Shown in pieces: positions 5,820 to 10,576 of a DNA stretch of 10,576 bases. The notes under the pieces were generated by a model that saw nothing but the letters and a program-made list of their open reading frames with translations, made no database searches and was not told the DNA's origin. The first letter of the stretch is position 1. Each line of letters starts with the position of its first letter. The translations under genes were made by a program, and so were the position numbers. Source of the DNA: Candidatus Intestinimonas stercorigallinarum (GTDB taxonomy: Bacteria > Bacillota > Clostridia > Oscillospirales > Oscillospiraceae); assembly GCA_019115345.1 (NCBI GenBank), contig DXDV01000179.1, positions 1 to 10,576 of the forward strand, read 5' to 3'.

Positions 5820-7187
5820 GTGAGCACTAAGATACAGTCGGTGGACCGCGGCAGCCCGGCGGCGCGGGCGGGGGTCCGCCCCGGCGAGACTCTGCTGGAG
5901 ATCAGCGGCCACCGGGTGGTGGACGTGCTGGACTACAAATTCTACGGCTATGACGCCCGGCTCACCCTGACGCTCCAGGGGGAGGACGGCGCCCGCCGGA
6001 CGGTAAAGCTCCGCAAGGAGGAGGGGGAGGACCTGGGCCTCAACTTCGAGACCTACCTCATGGACCGGGCCCGGTCCTGCGCCAACCGGTGCATCTTCTG
6101 CTTCGTGGACCAGATGCCGCCGGGGATGCGCAAGACCCTCTATTTCAAGGACGACGACGCCCGGCTCTCCTTCCTGCTGGGCAACTATATCACCCTCACC
6201 AACCTCTCCCAGCGGGAGATCCAGCGCATCTGCGACCTGCGGGTGAGCCCGGTGAACATCTCCGTCCACGCCACCGACCCGGAGCTCCGGACCGCCATGC
6301 TGAAAAATCCCCGGGCGGGGGAGTGCCTGGCCGTCATGGAGCGGCTGGCCCAGGCGGGCATCGAGATGAACTGCCAGGTGGTGGCCTGCCCCGGGATCAA
6401 CGACGGCCCCGCCCTGGACCGCACCCTCCGGGAGCTGGGCGCGCTCCATCCCCAGGTGACCAGCGTGGCGGTGGTGCCGGTGGGGGTGACCCGCTTCCGG
6501 GAGGGCCTGCACCCCATCGCCCCCTACACGAAGGAGCAGGCCGCCGCCCTCATCGACCAGGTGGAGGCCTTCGCGGCTGGCTTTATGGCGGAGCGCGGCA
6601 CCGCCCTGGCCTGGTGCTCCGACGAATTCTATCTCATCGCCGGCCGGGCGCTGCCAGAGAAGGGCTACTACGAGGACATGGCCCAGCTGGAAAACGGGGT
6701 GGGCATGCTGCGGCTCCTCCAGAGCCAGGCGGAGCTGGCCCTGGAGGACCAGGACCCACAGGCCGCGCCCCCCGCCTTTTCGGTGGCCACCGGCGTGTCG
6801 GCGGCCCCCTTCATCCAGGAAATCGTTGACAGATGCCGGGAAACATGCGATAAAATAAGGGGAAGCGTCTATCCCATCCGCAACCGCTTCTTCGGCGAGA
6901 CCATCACCGTCTCCGGCCTTGTCACCGGCGCCGACCTGGTGGAACAGCTCAGAGGGGCGGAGCTGGGGGAGGTGCTGTACATCCCCGCCAACATGCTCCG
7001 GTCCGGGGAGCGGGTCTTTCTGGACGACGTGACGGTGGAGGAGGCCCAGGCCGCCCTGGGGGTCCCCATCGTCCCCCTGGACGAGGAGAGCGGCTTCGAC
7101 CTGGTGGACGCCATCTTCGGCCGGCCGGCGGAGCACACCGGCCATGCCCTCCCGCCGGAGGAGGAATATTACCGTTATAATCCGTAA
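5820..7187 (+). CDS. DUF512 family protein with PDZ and radical-SAM-like domains
   Basis: A 455-residue protein of the DUF512 family, whose function is unknown. The start is GTG at 5820, with GAGGAAGTGAG just upstream. Residues 4–65 resemble a PDZ domain (IQSVDRGSPAARAGVRPGETLLEISG). Next comes a cluster C87-x3-C91-x2-C94 (SCANRCIFCFVDQMPPGM), the arrangement that binds a [4Fe-4S] cluster in radical SAM enzymes, followed by TLYFKDDDARLSFLLGNYITLTN. The central part (VSPVNISVHATDPELRTAML) resembles a radical SAM barrel, and the C-terminal half is the DUF512 domain (about 220–440). No signal peptide or membrane segment is seen, so it is probably cytoplasmic. It lies 23 bp before der and likely shares its operon. 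Residues 336–350 are written with codons rare in the rest of the gene and carry a promoter-like sequence. Confidence 0.9.
   Translation: MSTKIQSVDRGSPAARAGVRPGETLLEISGHRVVDVLDYKFYGYDARLTLTLQGEDGARRTVKLRKEEGEDLGLNFETYLMDRARSCANRCIFCFVDQMPPGMRKTLYFKDDDARLSFLLGNYITLTNLSQREIQRICDLRVSPVNISVHATDPELRTAMLKNPRAGECLAVMERLAQAGIEMNCQVVACPGINDGPALDRTLRELGALHPQVTSVAVVPVGVTRFREGLHPIAPYTKEQAAALIDQVEAFAAGFMAERGTALAWCSDEFYLIAGRALPEKGYYEDMAQLENGVGMLRLLQSQAELALEDQDPQAAPPAFSVATGVSAAPFIQEIVDRCRETCDKIRGSVYPIRNRFFGETITVSGLVTGADLVEQLRGAELGEVLYIPANMLRSGERVFLDDVTVEEAQAALGVPIVPLDEESGFDLVDAIFGRPAEHTGHALPPEEEYYRYNP
6826..6854 (+). promoter_or_regulatory. Probable internal promoter for der–plsY–gpsA inside the DUF512 gene
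   Basis: A perfect TTGACA (6826–6831) is followed after 17 bp by GATAAA (6849–6854), which is preceded by an extended −10 TGC (6846–6848); TAAAAT at 6851–6856 is an alternative −10. The coding sequence here uses AGA, ACA, ATA, AGG and GGA in a short span, codons otherwise avoided in this GC-rich gene, as if the DNA sequence were kept for another purpose. Transcripts would start near 6861, about 350 bases before der. Confidence 0.5.
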
Positions 7188-7189
7188 GG

Positions 7190-7202
7190 CCTTTCGGAAA
7201 GG
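7190..7202 (+). promoter_or_regulatory. Short palindrome covering the der ribosome binding site
   Basis: CCTTTCGGAAAGG lies in the DUF512–der gap; CCTTT pairs with AAAGG around CGG. The right arm is the Shine-Dalgarno sequence of der (GGAAAGGATG), so the hairpin could limit access of ribosomes unless translation of the upstream gene or ribosome traffic opens it. Confidence 0.45.
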
Positions 7203-7210
7203 ATGATAAA

Positions 7211-8536
7211 ATGAAACCTTTGGTTGCCATCGTGGGGCGGCCGAACGTGGGGAAGTCCATGCTCTTCAACAAGCTGGTGGGCAAGCGCCTGTCCATCGTG
7301 GAGGACACCCCCGGCGTCACCCGCGACCGGCTCTACGCCGAGGCGGAGTGGTGCGGCCGCACCTTTGACATCGTGGACACCGGCGGCATCGAGCCGGGCA
7401 CCGACAGCGAGATCCTGTCCTTTATGCGCAAGCAGGCGGAGATCGCCATTCAGAACGCCACGGTGATCGTCTTCCTCTGCGACATCAAGACCGGCCTCAC
7501 CGCCTCCGACCAGGAGGTGGCCAACATGCTCCTGCGCTCCCGGAAGCCGGTGGTGCTGGCGGTGAACAAGATGGATCAGGTGGGCGCCACCAACCCGGAC
7601 ATCTATGAGTTCTACAACCTGGGCCTGGGCGACCCCATCGCCGTCTCCGCCGTCCACGGCCACGGCACCGGCGACCTGCTCGACGCCTGCCTCCAGTACT
7701 TCCCCGAGGAGGAGGAAAACGACGCCCCCGACGACGTGGTGAAGGTGGCCGTGATCGGCAAGCCCAACGTGGGCAAGAGCTCCCTCATCAACCGCATCCT
7801 GGGGGAGGAGCGGGTCATCGTCAGCAACATGGCGGGCACCACCCGGGACGCCGTGGACAGCTACTTTGAAAACGAGCAGGGCAAGTACCTCTTCATCGAC
7901 ACCGCCGGCATGCGGAAAAAGTCCAAGGTGGACGACCGGATCGAGAAGTTCTCCGTCCTCCGGGCCACCATGGCCATCGAGCGCAGCGACGTCTGCCTCA
8001 TCCTCATCGACGCCAACGAGGGGGTCACCGAGCAGGACACCAAGGTGGCCGGTCTGGCCCACGAGGCGGGCAAGGCCTGCATCATCGTGGTCAACAAGTG
8101 GGACGCCGTCGAGAAGGACGACAAGACCATGGACCGCATGCGGGAGGAGGTCCGCCGGGATCTCTCCTATATGACCTACGCCCCCATTCTCTTTATCTCC
8201 GCCCTCACCGGCCAGCGGGTGAACCGGCTCTTCGAGCTCATCAACTACGTCAACGACCAGGCGGCCATGCGCATCACCACCGGCATGCTCAACACCCTCC
8301 TGGCCGACGCCACCGCCAGAGTTCAGCCGCCCACCGACAAGGGGAGAAGGCTGAAGATCTTCTATATGACCCAGGTGGGGGTCAAGCCCCCCCACTTCGT
8401 CTGCTTTTGCAACGACGCCCAGCTCTTCCATTTCTCCTATCAGCGGTATATCGAAAACCAGATCAGAGCCACCTTCGGCCTGGAGGGGACGCCGGTGCGT
8501 CTCACCGTCCGGCAGAAGGGCGACAAGGAGGGGTAA
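7211..8536 (+). CDS. der: Ribosome assembly GTPase Der (EngA)
   Basis: Essential double-GTPase needed for maturation of the 50S ribosomal subunit, 441 residues, full family length. The first G domain has P-loop GRPNVGKS (9–16), G3 DTGG (56–59) and G4 NKMD (119–122). The second has GKPNVGKS (183–190), DTAG (230–233), G4 NKWD (295–298) and G5 SAL (330–332). An acidic linker (PEEEENDAPDD, about 165–175) separates them, and the C-terminal 90 residues form the KH-like RNA-binding domain (GRRLKIFYMTQVGVKPPHFVCFCND). The residue after the first P-loop is Met rather than the usual Thr, which should not affect GTP binding. ATG at 7211 follows AAAGGATG. It ends three bases before the plsY GTG. Confidence 0.98.
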   Translation: MKPLVAIVGRPNVGKSMLFNKLVGKRLSIVEDTPGVTRDRLYAEAEWCGRTFDIVDTGGIEPGTDSEILSFMRKQAEIAIQNATVIVFLCDIKTGLTASDQEVANMLLRSRKPVVLAVNKMDQVGATNPDIYEFYNLGLGDPIAVSAVHGHGTGDLLDACLQYFPEEEENDAPDDVVKVAVIGKPNVGKSSLINRILGEERVIVSNMAGTTRDAVDSYFENEQGKYLFIDTAGMRKKSKVDDRIEKFSVLRATMAIERSDVCLILIDANEGVTEQDTKVAGLAHEAGKACIIVVNKWDAVEKDDKTMDRMREEVRRDLSYMTYAPILFISALTGQRVNRLFELINYVNDQAAMRITTGMLNTLLADATARVQPPTDKGRRLKIFYMTQVGVKPPHFVCFCNDAQLFHFSYQRYIENQIRATFGLEGTPVRLTVRQKGDKEG

Positions 8537-8539
8537 GAG

Positions 8540-9220
8540 GTGACTCCGATGGATACAGAAATTTTTCAAAGCCATGTCCTGCTGGCCGGCGTTTTTTTGG
8601 CAGTGGCGGCAGCAGCCTATTTCCTGGGGTGCTTCAACGGCGCGGTCATCGTCTCCAAGTATATCCTCCGCAATGACATCCGCAACCACGGCAGCGGCAA
8701 TGCCGGTCTCACCAACTTCTACCGCGTCTTTGGCGGAGGGCTGACCTTTGTGGTCATCCTTTGCGACGTCGTCAAGGCGGTTCTCGCTGTTTTGATCGGA
8801 ACGCTGGTCATCGGTACGGTGGCAGGCGGCTGGATGGGTCCGGTTCTGGGTAAATACTGGGCCGGTCTTTTCTGCCTGCTGGGCCACATGTTCCCCTGTA
8901 TGTTCGGCTTCAAGGGCGGCAAGGGCATCCTCTCCGGCGGGACCATCGCCCTCATGCTGGACTGGCGGGTGGCTCTGGTGGTATGGGGCGGCTTCCTCAT
9001 CCTGGCGGCGCTCACCAAGTGGGTGTCTCTGGGCTCCATCTGGGCGGGGGCGTCCTTTCCCTTCGCCACCTGGTTCGTCTATCAGGACCTCTTCCTGCTG
9101 GTGTTGTCCATCATCATCGGCGGTCTCATCGTCTGGAAGCACCGGGGCAACTTAAAGCGTATCCTCAGCGGAACGGAATCCAAATTCAGCCTGCACAAAA
9201 AGAAGGAGGGGACACCATGA
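8540..9220 (+). CDS. plsY: Acyl-phosphate:glycerol-3-phosphate acyltransferase PlsY
   Basis: Integral membrane enzyme that transfers an acyl group from acyl phosphate to sn-glycerol 3-phosphate, giving lysophosphatidate, the first acylation in phospholipid synthesis; 226 residues, slightly longer than the usual 190–210. Hydrophobic segments lie at about residues 11–38, 66–98, 105–122, 143–158 and 184–199. The three family motifs are present: GSGNAGLTN (51–59; many members have GSGNxGATN), FKGGKGI (124–130) and HRGNLKRILSGTES (201–214). The C-terminus is basic (KFSLHKKKEG). The start is taken as GTG at 8540, eight bases after AAGGAGG; an ATG at 8549 with GAGGTG six bases upstream is a fair alternative, shortening the protein by three residues. 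The stop overlaps the gpsA start by 4 bp. GpsA supplies its substrate. Confidence 0.95.
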   Translation: MTPMDTEIFQSHVLLAGVFLAVAAAAYFLGCFNGAVIVSKYILRNDIRNHGSGNAGLTNFYRVFGGGLTFVVILCDVVKAVLAVLIGTLVIGTVAGGWMGPVLGKYWAGLFCLLGHMFPCMFGFKGGKGILSGGTIALMLDWRVALVVWGGFLILAALTKWVSLGSIWAGASFPFATWFVYQDLFLLVLSIIIGGLIVWKHRGNLKRILSGTESKFSLHKKKEGTP

Positions 9221-10218
9221 AAACAGCAGTTCTGGGCAGCGGCGGCTGGGGCACGGCCCTGGCGCTGGTGCTGTTGGAAAACGGCAGCGATGTGACCCTG
9301 TGGTCCTATTTCGAGGAGGAGTCCAAGGTCCTCCGGGAGCAGCGTGAGAACCCCATGCTCAAGGGAGTGCCCCTGCCGGAGGACCTCCGCCTCACCAGCG
9401 ACATAAGCTGCGTGAAGGGCTGCCCGGTGGTGGTGCTGGCCACGCCCTCCTTCGCGGTGCGCTCCACCGCCAAGCGCCTGGCCCCTCTGCTGGACTCGGG
9501 CGCTGTGGTGGTGTCGGTGTCCAAGGGCATCGAGAAGGAGACCTCCAAGACCCTCACGGACGTCATCGAGGACGAGCTGGGACCCGGCCACCCGGTGGTG
9601 GCCCTGTGCGGGCCCTCCCACGCCGAGGAGGTGGGCCGGAAGGTGCCCACGGTGGTGGTCTCCGCCTCCAAGGACCAGAAGGCCGCCGAGCTGGTCCAGG
9701 ACCTCTTCATGAACCGCCGCTTCCGGGTCTACACCTCCCCCGACATCGTGGGCGTGGAGCTGGGGGCCGCCCTGAAGAACATCATCGCCCTGTGCGCCGG
9801 CTGCTGTGACGGCATGGGCTTCGGCGACAACACCAAGGCCGCCCTCATGACCCGGGGCCTCTCCGAGATCGCCCGGCTGGGCATGGCCATGGGGGGAAAG
9901 AAGGAGACCTTCGCCGGGCTCACCGGCGTGGGCGACCTCATCGTCACCTGCACCTCCATGCACTCCCGGAACCGCCGCTGCGGCATCCTCATCGGCCAGG
10001 GCGTGCCGGTGGAGGAGGCCCTCAAGCAGATCGGCGCCGTGGTGGAGGGCTATTACGCCACCGCCACCGGCAAGGAGCTGGCGGAGAAGCTGGGGGTGGA
10101 GATGCCCATCACCGAGGCGGCCTACTCCGTCCTCTACGAGGGCAAGGACCCCAAGGTGGTCCTGGATGAGCTCATGACCCGGGAGAAAAAGCACGAGATC
10201 GAGGACAGCTGGGTGTAA
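9217..10218 (+). CDS. gpsA: Glycerol-3-phosphate dehydrogenase [NAD(P)+] GpsA
   Basis: Cytoplasmic enzyme that reduces dihydroxyacetone phosphate to sn-glycerol 3-phosphate with NAD(P)H, feeding PlsY; 333 residues, full family length. The Rossmann nucleotide-binding motif is GSGGWG (7–12). Further family segments are SKGIE (102–106), GPSHAEEV (132–139), GAALKNIIAL (183–192) with the probable catalytic Lys 187, GDNTKAALMTRGL (203–215) and GLTGVGDLIVTCTS (234–247) followed by SRNRR. The start is the ATG at 9217, with GGAGGGG five bases upstream and an ATGA overlap with plsY; the open frame continues upstream only in another phase through plsY. In many Clostridia spoIVA follows gpsA; here 358 bp of palindromic DNA follows instead, up to the window edge. 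Confidence 0.98.
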   Translation: MKTAVLGSGGWGTALALVLLENGSDVTLWSYFEEESKVLREQRENPMLKGVPLPEDLRLTSDISCVKGCPVVVLATPSFAVRSTAKRLAPLLDSGAVVVSVSKGIEKETSKTLTDVIEDELGPGHPVVALCGPSHAEEVGRKVPTVVVSASKDQKAAELVQDLFMNRRFRVYTSPDIVGVELGAALKNIIALCAGCCDGMGFGDNTKAALMTRGLSEIARLGMAMGGKKETFAGLTGVGDLIVTCTSMHSRNRRCGILIGQGVPVEEALKQIGAVVEGYYATATGKELAEKLGVEMPITEAAYSVLYEGKDPKVVLDELMTREKKHEIEDSWV

Positions 10219-10311
10219 ACAGAATATAAACCTGCATCCCGTTACTTTCCCGCCCTCTCCAGGGCGGAAAAGTCCTCGCTTTGCTCGCCGCAGCCCTTGC
10301 AGGGCAAGGGC

Positions 10312-10367
10312 CGCGGGGGATGTCATCCCATTCGAGGCGGGCCGCCGCCCCCTCGAGCTCCCCCGCG
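10312..10367. repeat. Compound palindrome A
   Basis: CGCGGGGGA (10312–10320) is a perfect inverted match to TCCCCCGCG (10359–10367) and encloses a second stem, TCGAGG…CCTCGA with GGGC/GCCC (10332–10356). The outer arms compete with neighbouring hairpins at 10288–10316, 10317–10329 and 10365–10379, so several folds are possible. Confidence 0.55.
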
Positions 10368-10398
10368 TCACTGTGACGCTCTTGCCGTCTTACGGAGG

Positions 10399-10460
10399 TT
10401 TTTCGACAAACTGTGAAACGGCCCTCCGGCATCGCCGGAGGGCCGCAGGCTGTCGAAAAA
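10399..10460. repeat. Compound palindrome B with TTTTTCGACA ends
   Basis: The outer arms TTTTTCGACA (10399–10408) and TGTCGAAAAA (10451–10460) are perfectly complementary over 10 bp. Inside is a perfect 12-bp stem, CGGCCCTCCGGC (10419–10430) with GCCGGAGGGCCG (10434–10445), loop ATC. The unequal spacers (10 and 5 bases) give an internal loop. Confidence 0.7.
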
Positions 10461-10467
10461 GTGGTGC

Positions 10468-10530
10468 CACGCAAAATAAGCCACGGGGGAAAAGTGTGAA
10501 AGGGGGGCGGTGAGCCCCCACTTTCGCGTG
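10468..10530. repeat. Compound palindrome C
   Basis: The outer arms CACGC (10468–10472) and GCGTG (10526–10530) enclose an 11-bp stem, GAAAGGGGGGC (10498–10508) with GCCCCC-A-CTTTC (10514–10525, one bulged A), loop GGTGA. The outer stem is short and therefore less certain than the inner one. Confidence 0.5.
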
Positions 10531-10539
10531 CAGTCAGGA

Positions 10540-10564
10540 ACTTTTTCGATGAAATCGAAAAAGT
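10540..10564. repeat. 11-bp perfect hairpin D
   Basis: ACTTTTTCGAT (10540–10550) and ATCGAAAAAGT (10554–10564) form a perfect 11-bp stem around GAA. Its arms share the CTTTTTCGA core with compound palindrome B. Confidence 0.7.
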
Positions 10565-10576
10565 CAGCAGCTTGTA

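Larger units (their letters stand above)
10219..10576. other. Gene-free region after gpsA made of successive stem-loops
   Basis: No gene is seen in these 358 bp. Perfect or near-perfect inverted repeats fill it: 10250–10267 (CCGCCCT/AGGGCGG), 10288–10316 (8-bp GCCCTTGC stem plus outer pairs), 10317–10329, 10332–10356, 10365–10379 (GCGTCAC/GTGACGC), 10399–10460, 10468–10530 and 10540–10564. None is followed by a clean T-run, so a standard intrinsic terminator for gpsA is not obvious, although the first hairpins may do this job. The region runs on past the window edge. Confidence 0.7.

Noticed and set aside
5366..5827. Open frames on both strands across the rpmF–DUF512 gap
   Set aside because: They cross the terminator, inverted repeats and repeat copies, have no binding site and no recognisable protein sequence.
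5688..7145. A 485-codon open frame on the minus strand opposite the DUF512 gene
   Set aside because: Same GC-bias shadow; it has no ribosome binding site and runs into the intergenic repeats.
7235..7261. Met after the first P-loop of Der (GKS-M instead of GKS-T)
   Set aside because: The Lys and Ser that contact the nucleotide are intact, and I believe this substitution is common in clostridial Der, so it is not a sign of lost function.
7175..9142. A 655-codon open frame on the minus strand opposite der and plsY
   Set aside because: It is antisense to two certain genes, shows His/Gly/Asp-rich low-complexity sequence with no known domain, and arises because third-position GC bias removes stops from the opposite strand.
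10250..10267. CCGCCCT/AGGGCGG hairpin as the gpsA intrinsic terminator
   Set aside because: The stem is followed by AAAAG on the plus strand and not by a T-run, so it does not meet the usual terminator pattern.
10172..10474. A 100-codon minus-strand open frame after gpsA
   Set aside because: It overlaps the gpsA end and is made of translated palindromes; no binding site or domain is seen.
10219..10576. CRISPR array in the palindromic region
   Set aside because: The repeats are inverted and differ from each other; there is no regular direct-repeat/spacer pattern and no cas gene.

Overview
The window is a GC-rich stretch of bacterial chromosome (AT-rich only at promoters) carrying ten protein-coding genes in two divergent blocks. 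The gene order DUF512–der–plsY–gpsA, the clear Shine-Dalgarno sites, the sigma-A-type promoters and several TTG/GTG starts suggest a GC-rich, low-redundancy member of the Clostridia, most likely an Oscillospiraceae-type gut anaerobe. This is inferred from gene content and style; no database was searched.

Minus-strand block (1–4608). A polyamine ABC importer operon potA–potB–potC–potD reads right to left. It starts from a strong promoter (TTGACA, 17 bp, TATATT) just downstream of an RluA-family pseudouridine synthase gene. potA/potB overlap by 14 bp and potB/potC by 4 bp. potD, a substrate-binding lipoprotein, begins at a TTG and is cut off by the left edge of the window.

Plus-strand block (4734–10218). 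A consensus promoter (TTGACA, 17 bp, TATAAT) drives yceD (DUF177) and rpmF (ribosomal protein L32), and a long hairpin follows. After a 338-bp gene-free region full of repeats come a PDZ/radical-SAM-like DUF512 protein, the ribosome-assembly GTPase Der, the acyltransferase PlsY and glycerol-3-phosphate dehydrogenase GpsA. GpsA makes sn-glycerol 3-phosphate and PlsY acylates it, so these two genes encode the first committed steps of phospholipid synthesis. They sit beside ribosome and rRNA maintenance genes (der, rpmF, yceD, rluA-type), a growth-linked housekeeping neighbourhood.

The coding content is ordinary; I see no defence system, mobile element with a transposase, CRISPR array or new enzyme system. 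The unexplained material is non-coding. The rpmF–DUF512 gap (5482–5819) holds a 20-bp direct repeat 150 bp apart enclosing structured DNA. The 358 bp after gpsA (10219–10576) is almost wholly stem-loops, with a TTTTTCGA core in four inverted copies. Smaller points are a probable promoter embedded in the DUF512 gene within a run of rare codons, an 11-residue tandem duplication in PotC, and an acidic tail on PotA.
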